Source of the DNA: Ixodes scapularis
Taxonomy: Eukaryota; Arthropoda; Arachnida; Ixodida; Ixodidae
Reading direction: 5' to 3'
Assembly (NCBI RefSeq): GCF_016920785.2
Contig: NW_024609835.1
Span: 24,369,838-24,433,837 of the forward strand
Length of the DNA stretch: 64,000 bases
Of this stretch, positions 55,595 through 64,000 are shown one piece after another. Numbering within the stretch: position 1 is the stretch's first letter; the number at the start of each line of letters is the position of its first letter. The position numbers and the translations under genes are program-made. Below the pieces are notes generated by a model. The model ran no database searches. It was not told where the DNA came from and saw nothing but the letters and a program-made list of their open reading frames with translations.

Positions 55595-55878
55595 GGCACG
55601 ACGAACTTAGACACGTCTTTTCGTGCGTATTTTATCATAGAAACTGACTCGCTCACTCTTAGCTCGCTTGCATTGAGTCGGCCGAGTTGAGAACGATACG
55701 TGAGAACCTGGGGTGCCACTAAAATTAAAAGGTTGTCGTGTTACCGCGTGCATATTGCATCAGTGAAAGGAGTCACCAACAATCGAGCACTTCGCGAGTT
55801 TGTTTCTGCTACAAAATTCCGCGATCGGTGCTTCCCAAATGGCAACTAAAAATATGCGATGCTGCATTTATTTTTCAG

Positions 55879-56010
55879 GATCACTTTATGAACGATCAGT
55901 TCGAGCCAGCCATCTTGGCAAAGACTGGTCTCTACAAACTCCAGCCATATGCAGCTCCTCCCATTTTTTCACATGGACCTTTTCCGAATGTGCAATATTT
56001 TGCCTTGTAG
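55879..56010 (+). CDS. Possible terminal exon of unknown gene
   Basis: TTTATTTTTCAG is a good acceptor. An open frame then gives 43 codons (DHFMNDQFEPAILAKTGLYK onward) to a TAG at 56008, with AATAAA two bases later at 56012. Size and phase resemble the sulfatase terminal exon, but the protein does not clearly match it. I do not recognise the sequence. It could be an alternative last exon or chance. Confidence 0.25.
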   Translation, partial: DHFMNDQFEPAILAKTGLYKLQPYAAPPIFSHGPFPNVQYFAL

Positions 56011-57055
56011 CAATAAATATTTTCTTGTCTTCATCTTTGTACATGATTGGTATTCTGTGATTAATCGAACGTCATTTATTGACAATAAAAAATGATCTTG
56101 TCTGTTGAAGGCTCCGCTGAAGGATCTTTGTATCCTTAATTTGTAACTCACGCAGTAAGTTACGCCCGCCGGTGTGCGACAAAGCTTATACGCTTTGAGA
56201 GTGAACTCAAGGGTGTACCTTGCGAGTGAAAACGCCAAAACACTAATATATGTAAACATAACACGTGCTATTTTTTCTTTTACGGAGGGGATACAAGTGA
56301 GTGTATTTGATGGGTAGTTATATGCACGAGGCGAGTAAATAGCAGAACTCGCATATTTCTCAGCGCGCATGTTCACAGTTACAGGTAGTATTCAACGTTT
56401 ATAAAAGGTGTATGAAGTAAACCAAGCTGCAGGATTGGAAAAACGGTCGGTGATGCTAAAAATTACCCAAAAGTCCTGGTTTTGCACGCGTAGTGGTATC
56501 TTTTATTTGCCTAGCTCGAGCGATGCAGATTCTCCAAATGCGCGTCGTTTAAGAAAAGGACCTTTATAAAATCGGCCAATCAGCTCGCGATGTTGAGTGC
56601 GCACGTGCCCTACTGCGTGCGCTTGTTTGAAATTTTGTAAAGGAGCTTGCTCTAAAAGCCTTTAAAATTTCCGTCTGACAGGGATATAAGACAGTTTTGT
56701 AAAGCCTACGCTAAGCCTTGCGAGCCTTGCGTGCGCGTGCTCAATTCATGCTCAATGCGACGGCAGGAGCTCCCGCTAGCAACGCAGTCCTTTTCTTGCG
56801 AAACTCTATTTAGACGCAGAGAGAGGTGAATTCTATCGTGTGGTTGCTCTCAGCTTTTGCTGCGATAAACGGGTAAACAAAATATATTTTCACAGTGCAT
56901 GGCGATGTCACAAAATACTCAACTATTTTTTAGGGGTGAAGCTCCTTAGGGTCCAGCCTTGTCCGTCCGGCGTCCGTGCTCACATCGATCTTGCTGGTGC
57001 TCGTGCTCGTGAGCTCACGTGTTCACGTGCTCGTGTAGGGCAAAACAAAAAGATG

Positions 57056-57064
57056 AAAAAAAAA
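57056..57064 (-). terminator. Pol III terminator-like T run
   Basis: Nine consecutive A on the plus strand give TTTTTTTTT on the minus strand about 10 bases after the tRNA-like 3' end. Confidence 0.5.
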
Positions 57065-57071
57065 CTGTTTG

Positions 57072-57152
57072 CGCAGTCGAGGGATTCGAACCTGTGCGGG
57101 GATATACCAATGGATTGCTAGTCCATCGCCTTAACCACTCGGCCACGACTGT
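57072..57152 (-). tRNA. tRNA-Ser-like gene or pseudogene, anticodon AGC
   Basis: The minus strand folds as a class II (long variable arm) tRNA-Ser: acceptor ACAGTCG/CGACTGC (6 of 7 pairs), box A TGGCCGAGTGGTTAAGGC, anticodon stem ATGGA/TCCAT, box B GGTTCGAATCC and discriminator G. The loop CTAGCAA puts AGC at the anticodon, an alanine anticodon on a serine body. The T-stem 3' strand is one base short. A T-run follows on the minus strand (57056-57064), a possible Pol III terminator. It is probably a pseudogene or SINE-type copy. Confidence 0.6.
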
Positions 57153-57664
57153 GGGACGAGTGGAGGATTCTGAGATGTGGTAGTAACTCAAGAGCTGGGG
57201 TTTCTGTCATGGATGAAACGTTGCATGTAACCGCTCAACGTCTATATAGGAGAGGGCGCTGCGGTCAAATGCGTATATAATCGCGTTAAACTTTGCATGC
57301 ATTGGCTTAAAGTTCATAGACGAGAGGGTGCTGCGGTCAAATGCTCAAATGGGTATATAACCACTTTCCATACCACACATTCTCTTTCTGACATGGATGA
57401 AAACGAACGAAAAGCTCGGCATGCTGCGGCTCAGCGTCTACGCAGAGAAGCACCACCAGATCTTCGCCCCTATCAACATCATTCACCACATGGAGATGCG
57501 GTCATTTTTGTTTTAATCGTTTGCGTTTAGCGGAAGCGGATTCACGCCCGAATAATTCCAATTCTGATCGCGCTATTACATTTGCCAATAGAGACGTCTT
57601 CCCGTGCTTTATAACTCCAATAAAGGTGCACAAACGCTAGTGTCTTCACATTAGAAAACAAAAC

Positions 57665-57920
57665 TGTCTTCAAAAAAAAAAAAAAAAAAAACTAGTTTGT
57701 TGTATGCAATAACATGTACAGCCAGGCACCCGGTCGTGCCCCGCACACAGGCGCGCGCCTTGTGAGCCTCGCTCAGACATGGCGCGGACGGAGGGCAAGG
57801 AGGATTGGTTTTTGGTCTAAACATATGTTTCGGCATTGTCACTCGCTCAGCTGCCTCCGTAAGTTGCGCTGATTGGCTCTCCGAGTATTGTGCGTGAAAG
57901 TAGACGCACACAATTTTTTT
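57665..57920. mobile_element. Foldback family 2, partial copy
   Basis: 57810-57920 matches the right arm of the element at 61185-61488 (CTAAACATATGTTTCGG, CAGCTGCCTCCGTAAGTTGC, GATTGGCTCTCCGAGT, GTGAAAGTAGA). A long A-run at 57672-57689 may mark the other end. The left arm is absent or replaced. Confidence 0.7.
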
Positions 57921-58080
57921 TTTGAGTGTACGCCTTAGGTAGACCGTGACAGTGCACTTTTAGCCTGGGTGTATGTATTTGCGCGTCTTTCAGCTTTTGA
58001 CTGCGCTCTGACTCAAGTATACACAGCTGCGCTCTAAAAAAAATTACTAAAAAAGCTGTACAAATTTCTGTAATGCGAAA

Positions 58081-58353
58081 CTAGAGCGCAGCTCTTGAGG
58101 AGAAGGGGAGGGTATGCCCGTTCTCCTCCTCCGTACACTCTCCTCCTCCCGTTCTCTTCCCGTCCTTCTCTGCTCCTCCTCCTCCCCTCCATTGCACCTC
58201 CTCCTCAACACCAATTCAGTTCACAGCTAAATTTAGCGGAAAATCGAATTGCGTAAAGGTCCCGTGACCTCAATTTTCTCGCTAAATTTCGTGTGGTTAC
58301 GCCGACGCCGCCGCCGTGAAGCACGGATACGGGCGCCTAAGAGCTGCGCTCTA
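58081..58353 (+). mobile_element. TIR repeat family, copy 4
   Basis: Left CTAGAGCGCAGCTCTTGAGG and right CCTAAGAGCTGCGCTCTAAG are the best-preserved family ends. The interior has a CTCCTCC tract, one AAATTTAGCGGAAAA unit, CCCGTGACCTCA and GACGCCGCCGCC. It is the shortest copy. A stray right end (CAGCTGCGCTCTAAAA) lies at 58023-58038. Confidence 0.85.
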
Positions 58354-58384
58354 AGAATGAAATGTTTCTGACCTTGTGAGATGC

Positions 58385-58530
58385 ACTCCATACTCACTCA
58401 ACGTTAAGTTCGACCGCAGTAAACGCTACGATCGAATGGACCCAATCAATCAGCGCCCAGAAGTACACCTTCGAGGCAGTCGTCGTATTTTGGGAATTGC
58501 TATCAACTGCTAGACCAATAATCACGCACA
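58385..58530 (+). repeat. Duplicated flank block A, copy 2
   Basis: Partner of 1624-1775. Confidence 0.75.
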
Positions 58531-58587
58531 GGCAAGGCGGAGTTTGCGGCGCATTTACTGAGCGTGATTTGTTTCACCGGGGATAAA

Positions 58588-58626
58588 GGGGGGGGGGGGG
58601 GCGGGTGTGGGGGGGGGGGGGGGGGG
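58588..58626 (+). repeat. G-rich tract
   Basis: Runs of 14 and 18 or more G separated by CGGGTGT, followed by GAGAGGGG. It is a quadruplex-prone and assembly-prone sequence. Confidence 0.9.
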
Positions 58627-58635
58627 AGAGGGGGG

Positions 58636-59110
58636 AGAAGATGTGCCGAGGGACAATAAGCGTAGCACACTTCCTATTCGTCAGTGCGCAAACCAAATTT
58701 TTCAGATCTTTATCGTTTTCTGAGCTTCGATGTCGTATTTACTCGAGTAATAGCCGCAGCCGCACTATTTATGAACAAGGCCCTTGCGTCTGCTTTACCG
58801 CAGAGCACATATACAGCCAGTCATCGCATTGCGCAAGAATAACATAGCTAATAACTAGATCGAGGCCACTATTCTCCATACAAATATACAAATGGAATCT
58901 TCATAGATGGTATCTTCACGCGAAGACGTTATCTCTGTCCTGTAAAAGCTGGAATCGTGCTGTCGATTGAGGTGATTGGCAATCCGCGTGCTCCGCGGAA
59001 AAGCGAACCCTCAGGTTTTCTTTATAAACAGTGCGGCTATCACTCGAGTAAATAGGGTATTCGCTGGCATCCCTTCAATTCCTGCCTAGGGATTTTTAAA
59101 ATTTTTTTTA
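58636..59110 (+). repeat. Duplicated flank block B, copy 2, with insertion
   Basis: Partner of 3735-3890, interrupted by the inverted-repeat element at about 58735-59055. Confidence 0.75.
58735..59055. mobile_element. Inverted-repeat element with an empty site in the paralogue
   Basis: The left end TATTTACTCGAGTAATAGCC and the right end, read inward on the other strand as ATTTACTCGAGTGATAGCC, are inverted copies. They continue into CGCAC with the left arm containing an extra repeat of GCCGCA. The duplicated copy at about 3832 passes straight from GAGCTTCGAT to ATTCGCTG without the element. Confidence 0.8.
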
Positions 59111-59219
59111 CCTATTGTACGGCAATAGCCGTCATTGCCTCTAATTCAAACCGAATACCGTGCGTGCACTAAAAAAAAAAGAAAAAAAGTGCATCTATTT
59201 TCCCGCAGAGCACTTCAGA

Positions 59220-60435
59220 GAGCAGATCGCTCCGACTTACAGAGGGATCTGGGCGAATAACGTGGTTGATAATACGTGGGACCCTAAAGAATTACAGTAT
59301 GCGCTGCGGCTGCGCTACTGAGCGTCATGTTTCAGCGTGCTCGGTGGCACAGGTCAGACTGCCATTACATGTATTTACATGTTTTCAACTCCTTCATTCG
59401 CCGAGTTCCCTCTGTAGAGATTTGCCTCTTCCGGTGTAAATTTCATAGAGTGGCTTTGCCATGAAGCGGACGCTCCATATTTCTTAGAGTGTGTTTCGAA
59501 TTAGCACGTCATAACCGGCTAAATCTAGAAGAGAAAGTTTCTCCGCTAAATTTAGTGGGGAATCACAGTCTCGGTGATCGCTGAACGTCACGGTGTCCTG
59601 TGGCGTCGAGTAACACGACGATATAAATTTCCCGCTATGTGGAGCGCAGGTATTCAGGCTAAATTTAGCCGAAGACATTTTCTATTTTCCAACTCAGTAT
59701 ATAGGGAAAATAGTGCTACGTGACGCCAAGGTGCCACGTGACCTCACAGCGTCACGTGATGTCACGGCCTCACGCGACGTCGAATGATGACCTGAACAAC
59801 GTTCGCTAAAGTTTAGCAGAGACGACCTCTAAATTTAAACACTGCAGTGTCACTGTGTGCCGGTTTGTCTAGCGTCTCGCCGGTCGCCATACTTTGTTGG
59901 CAAGATAAGGAAAGGAACCGGGAATTTTTCTTTAGTCTTCCTGGAACGTTTCACCCCCTGCACTTCTCCAGAATACGCTTATCCACAAAGCTAGTGACAC
60001 AAGAAGAAAAAACGTAATCGGCAGCATGCGGGTAATTTTGTGCAAGCGTTCGATCCTGCTACCACGCCGACATGAACTGTTCGCGACAATTTTGTGTTTT
60101 CTAGTCACAATTTTGTTTTTGGCGGGAGTTCGCCTTAACAAACATTAGGCGTTTATTATTTAGTTCTTCGTAATCAGATTGAGAGTGAGAGCTGGCCTAG
60201 TTGGTAGTGGTTAAACATAATGAGATAAAACAGAGCAAAAAATACAAAAGGAAGCGACAAAAATGGGTCAGGGCAGAGCTCTGACCTGTCCGGTTTGTCG
60301 CTTTCTTTAGTGCCTTTTTGCGCTGTTTTATCTATTTATGTTTCTCAGTTCTGTTTATCGTATCTCTCTATTCGTGCCAATGCAAGCCTGTGTTATACAT
60401 TTTGGTATTATCTTTTTTTTATTCTGTATTTTCAG
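59220..60435 (+). repeat. Duplicated block C, copy 2
   Basis: Partner of 5790-6485, longer because of insertions including the hairpin at 60222-60332. It contains CCGCTAAATTTAGTGGGGAAT-like units (59550-59810) and runs into TATTTTCAG at 60435, the acceptor of the duplicated exon. Confidence 0.8.
60222..60332. repeat. Hairpin insertion in copy 2
   Basis: The left arm from AGATAAAACAGAGCAAAAA and the right arm, read on the other strand as AGATAAAACAGCGCAAAAA, are inverted. Both contain GCGACAAA and meet at GAGCTC near 60276. The first duplicate lacks this insertion at the matching place, about 6390-6410. Confidence 0.85.
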
Positions 60436-60597
60436 GGATGGGGGGAGATGTCAGTTTCCATGGATCGACCTGAATACCCACACCAAATGTCGACGTCTTG
60501 GCGGGAGACGGTGTCATCCTCGACAACTATTACGTGCTGCCACTCTGCACCCCATCCAGAGCAGCACTGATGACGGGATTATATCCAATTCACGCGG
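60436..60597 (+). pseudogene. Second arylsulfatase copy, exon equivalent to 6486-6645
   Basis: The acceptor TATTTTCAG and donor GCGG|GTATAC are intact and roughly nine bases in ten match the first copy. The G-run after GGAT is six long instead of four, a 2-base insertion that shifts the frame and produces a TGA before the exon end. Downstream of the shift the protein would read the same PLCTPSRAALMTG sulfatase motif with V for A in YYVLPLC. Either a tandem pseudogene begins here or the G-run is miscalled in a working gene. The next exon would lie beyond the window. Confidence 0.85.
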
Positions 60598-60609
60598 GTA
60601 TACCTAATG

Positions 60610-61184
60610 TCTTCAATTTGTGTCGCTACAGGCGCGTGGCGTCCAAGGCACGGGGATGTTTTCTCTGGACGACGGATCAAATGAGCACACGTTTATCTGC
60701 GTCTTTATTACGTCGGCTTCGACGTAAAGCTTTCCTATGGGAACCTTGCACGGGCCTTGCTCGCTCGTGATGGCATTGCTTGCACTGTAGGATTTGGCCA
60801 TGGGAGAGGCTGTCAGCAAAGGAGAGCAGCTGTTGGCTTGACGTCCCATCGCGTGCGACCAATAAGGGAGAGAGAGAGAGTGATGGCATTAAAGAAATGG
60901 GAAAACATCGGTAATTATGTGCTTGTGCCACCTAAGTTGGGGGAGGGAGAGGAGCTGGTAAAAAGCAGAGGTGGTAGGGGAAGATGCGTTGCGCTACGCG
61001 GGGAGGGAGGGGAGGGGGTGCGCTAACGCCTAATTAAGGCAGAAACTGAGTATATAATCCCTGATACTGCGGGCGGTCATACCATTACTAAATCATGCAA
61101 AAGACCATCTGTAGACACTGGATGAAGAGTGTTTTTTCCTTGTAGGACGGTCCTGGCATCTAAGCTGACGTTGTACAAGTTACT
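60610..61184. other. Intron of the second copy, no gene recognised
   Basis: No recognised gene. There is a (GA)n stretch at about 60867-60882 and a G/A-rich stretch near 60940-61020. Confidence 0.5.
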
Positions 61185-61488
61185 AAAAAAAAAGTCTCCG
61201 CGTCTACTTTCAAGCACACCACTCGGAGAGCCAATCACCGCAACTTACGGAGGCTGCTCAACGAATGACGATGCCGATGCATATGCTTAGGCCAAAAAAA
61301 CACAGTCTGAGTTGTGACATTAAACAATGCAAGCGTAACGTTTTGCATTGCCTAATGTCACAACTCAGACTGCGTTTTTTGATCTAAACATATGTTTCGG
61401 AAGTGTCATTTGCTGAGCTGCCTCCGTAAGTTGCGCTGATTGGCTCTCCGAGTGTTGTACGTGAAAGTAGATGCAAAGACTTTTTTTA
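61185..61488. mobile_element. Foldback family 2, complete copy
   Basis: Two arms of about 145 bases are inverted copies around a centre near 61334 (ATGCAAGCGTAACGTTTTGCAT). Tips read AAAAAAAGTCT in both directions. Arms share GGAGAGCCAATCA, GCAACTTACGGAGGC and CAGTCTGAGTTGTGACATTA. No coding content. Confidence 0.93.
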
Positions 61489-61499
61489 AAGTGATCCGC

Positions 61500-62625
61500 C
61501 TCGCCTCGAAAGTAATTTGAGTAGCGTACGAATTATTCAAACTAAAAGTAATTGAGTAAACTACTAACTACCGCAAAAAGGTTGTAAATTACTTTTGAAA
61601 TTACTTTATTCTTATGTTTATGGTAACAAAGGGCGTGTGTTTTGAACCGTTAACGAAATCCTGCTAGTCAATTATTAATACAAAATGTTCTTGATCTTGT
61701 TTTCATCGAAACGCTTTAAAATATGATCCTGCTTTCGCGTGCTCTATTGTGTTTTGTTTTTTTTTTACTTTTTTTTTGTTTTTTGAATAATTATGTACTG
61801 TGGACGGTGTCATTTCTACTTTCGGATTTTGCACTTCCAGAGCTTGATTTTTCAGACAGTGCTTGCGTGTTTATTATTTCTTTGATGTAAAAACATTGAT
61901 CGAATAACTGAAGATTCTCGAAGGATCTTCGAATTTCAGAAGACCTGCATATTTTGAGTTTTGGGAGGAGAGGCAATGCAAAAATGACACCCCTGTGCTG
62001 CCCTTTAGCGCGCGATTTTTCAATCAAAGCAAAAACCGCAGGAGCACCAAATGAGCTTCAGAAAGGGTGCGGCATTTTGTTGTCTCCTTTGAGTGAGGAT
62101 GCCGTATGTAATGAGAACATTTTCTGGAAAGGGTGAGAGTTGCTAGGCTGAAGAGCAGCGGGAACGAGCCTTTCCTTCGAATGCGCAAAGTGCTTGTCTC
62201 CTTAAATTCAAGGACACAGAAAAGCTCCAGTCTCCAAGGCCAATCTCGCAGTTACTCGACCTCACTTGAGAACACACTCGAAACACATATTCGCGTCTCG
62301 TGTACGGTTCCGCCTGTTGATGAGACAGACAAAGAAGCGCACAGAGCCAAGAAAATATAGCTTTTTCTCTGAATTGCCTTGGCTTGAAGTTTACCCCTCT
62401 TCTCGAATATCCGCTGATATTCAGGCATCTTATTTGTTTCTGTGCTCGAGTGTCGGTTTACAAGCATATATATCACTAAATTTGGAAAGTAATTTGTAAT
62501 TTCAGTAGAAGTTAGTCGGAAATAGTATTTAAAAGAAACTACTAATTACCGAAAAAAAGTAATTTATAGTCATTAAATTACTTAAAAAAGTAGGTAAACC
62601 ACAGTAACTGCAGTATAATAGTTGA
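61500..62625. mobile_element. AT-rich non-coding element with TAATTACTTT-type ends, copy 2
   Basis: The left end has AAAGTAATTTGAGT, AAAAGTAATTGAGTAAACTA and TTACTTTTGAAATTACTTT. The right end has GGAAAGTAATTTGTAATTT and AAAAAGTAATTTATAG. The style is shared with 24660-25930. The middle has no recognisable gene. Confidence 0.4.
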
Positions 62626-63805
62626 ATTACGTCCAAGTCTGCATGTAATTTAGTGTTAGCGTTTTAGACGACTAAAATGAATGGCATCTGACCCCCTCGT
62701 CAAAAGCAAACGGTTATGTTTAAGGCCCGTTCGCACTCTTGCGCCCACCCATTAAAGGGCAAGTGAAAAAAATAATTTAAAAACAGTCTGGTTGGGATAC
62801 GAGTGTCAAAAAATAAATTTCACCGGAAAAAATATTTAGAGCAATATTGACGGCAAGAGATTTATATAAAATTCTGCGCGCGATGTCCATGACGTCGCGG
62901 GTCATTCCGGAATGAACATCTTGGTCGTGAAGGCGAAGCCGATTTACTTCTCCTCCACGCGAGCGAAATGCTGAGGGAGAAAACAAATTGAAAGGAGGTG
63001 ACTGCCGACGACATCGCATCTTGCGCTGTCCATATTGCTGTATTTTTTATTTATTTTTTTGCGTAAAACTCCGTTTTTGCTGCCCGTGTCCCAAACTGTT
63101 AAAAGAAGCATTTTTTTTTCTTTTCAGGGATTCTTTGAAGGGATGTTGACTAAACATAGCAGTATCCATATAAAGTGGCGCACGATCTTTACACAAGCCA
63201 GCAGACGCCGGTGTGCGCGAGCGCACGCAATGAAATTGAAGTCATAGTTCCTCGTTCATGCTAAGATGACAGGGAAATCTGTGGGCTTCGGGGAAAAGGA
63301 CAATGAAGACAAGCTTTTCATCTGCACAGTGGGGCCTGGTGTAAATGGTAGACGAATAATTGGTCTGACAAGCACGTAGCTTTCACTTGTGGGGAGGAAA
63401 AACCTGTCTTTTTTCGTCTGTTCCCCCAGAACCCACTCATTTCACTGTCGTCTTAAGCGTCAGTATCTTTGCGTGTGCTCAAGCACACCGGCGGCTGCTG
63501 GCTCGTGAAAAGCTCGTCGGCAACTTAATATAGGCACTGCAGCGTTTGGTTTAGTATTCATTTAAGCGGCGGGTGGTAACACTGTTACTAAATCATACAA
63601 AAGGCAGCTTGAAGACATTAGATGAGGTATGTTTCTTCCTTTTGGGACGGTCATGTCATATGCGTTAGTGCTTGCGTATTGGACGATGAAAAGGAAAGAC
63701 ATGCGACTCCTAGTGAAGAGCCTGTAAGTGCGCAGGCGAGCTAGTGGTAGCTAATCATGTCGTTTAACACCTGATATTGTGGTGCAGAAAAGAAAGAAAA
63801 CTCTT
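62626..63805. other. No recognisable gene
   Basis: Intron of the second sulfatase copy or intergenic sequence. No exon equivalent to 11761-11873 is seen before the window ends. Confidence 0.5.
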
Positions 63806-63995
63806 AAGCGCCGTTCACACACTTGCAAACAAGCTGGACGGAGAGAGGCAAGACCGGCTTTTAAGCCTCTTGCGACGTCCTAGGACCAGCTCCGAAGCAG
63901 CGCATCCGGTCTTAAGACGTTGCAAGAGGCTTAAAAACCCTTCTTTTCTGTTTCTGTCCCACTCGGTTGCAAGTGTGCGAACGACGCTTTAGTTG
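63806..63995. mobile_element. Small inverted-repeat element (MITE), family 1 copy 2
   Basis: The left end AGCGCCGTTCACACACTTGC and the right end, read on the other strand as AGCGTCGTTCGCACACTTGC, are inverted. A second inverted pair lies inside: GGCTTTTAAGCCTCTTGC and GCAAGAGGCTTAAAAA. The TTCACACACTTGC tip is shared with 8583-8753. Confidence 0.8.
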
Positions 63996-64000
63996 AAGGA

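Larger units (their letters stand above)
55595..57071. other. Intergenic sequence with one possible exon
   Basis: Apart from the putative exon at 55879 I recognise no gene. The region should hold the first exon of the second sulfatase copy if that copy is complete, but no Asp-Asp-containing exon with a donor was found. Confidence 0.4.

Noticed and set aside
52640..60435. First exon of the second sulfatase copy
   Set aside because: No suitable frame with donor found; the GACGACGACCTC in the minisatellite is repeat sequence, not a metal-binding motif.
1..64000. CRISPR arrays, operons, rRNA genes
   Set aside because: No evenly spaced direct repeats with unique spacers and no rRNA-like sequence; the regular array at 32105-32585 has no unique spacers and sits in a eukaryotic LTR element.

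Overview
The window is animal nuclear DNA, most consistent with a hard tick (inference). It has spliced exons with GT-AG boundaries and very long introns packed with Ty3/gypsy, BEL/Pao, Penelope-like and non-LTR retroelements plus many inverted-repeat DNA elements. There are no operons, no CRISPR arrays and no rRNA genes. No search could be run, so the species call rests on element style only.

One host gene dominates. Eight plus-strand exons between 6486 and 52639 join in perfect phase into 500 residues of an arylsulfatase B-like lysosomal sulfatase, ending at a real stop codon with an AATAAA 27 bases later. Only the N-terminal exon or exons (signal peptide and the first metal-binding Asp pair) are missing, presumably upstream of base 1. 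About 5 kb of the upstream flank and intron, plus the first visible exon, recur at 58.4-60.6 kb. This marks a tandem second arylsulfatase copy whose exon carries a 2-base insertion.

Layout. 1-6.5 kb: duplicated flank interrupted by a 5'-truncated LINE. Intron 6646-11760: minus-strand gypsy remnant carrying a small inverted-repeat element. Intron 11874-23667: two Penelope-like elements head to head, one split by a nearly intact minus-strand gypsy element with 150-bp LTRs and an ATAT target duplication. Intron 24654-37303: a minus-strand LINE (PHD finger, FP-type ORF1, endonuclease remnant) split by a 4.46-kb non-autonomous LTR element with about 785-bp LTRs, a tRNA-Ser-type primer site and a tandem-repeat leader, followed by a decayed plus-strand BEL/Pao pol. 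Intron 39500-48498: hairpins, a foldback element, and a 3.9-kb BEL/Pao derivative that keeps gag and protease but has an unknown ORF where pol should be. Intron 48945-52510: a calpain-like pseudogene. 52.6-64 kb: minisatellite, inverted-repeat elements, a tRNA-Ser-like locus and the start of the second sulfatase copy.

The host gene is the only unit that looks functional; nearly all element ORFs carry stops or frameshifts. The less familiar structures are a TIR family (four copies) built of CTCCTCC, TTTAGCGG and GACGCC modules, the tandem-repeat-leader LTR element, and the pol-replaced BEL element.
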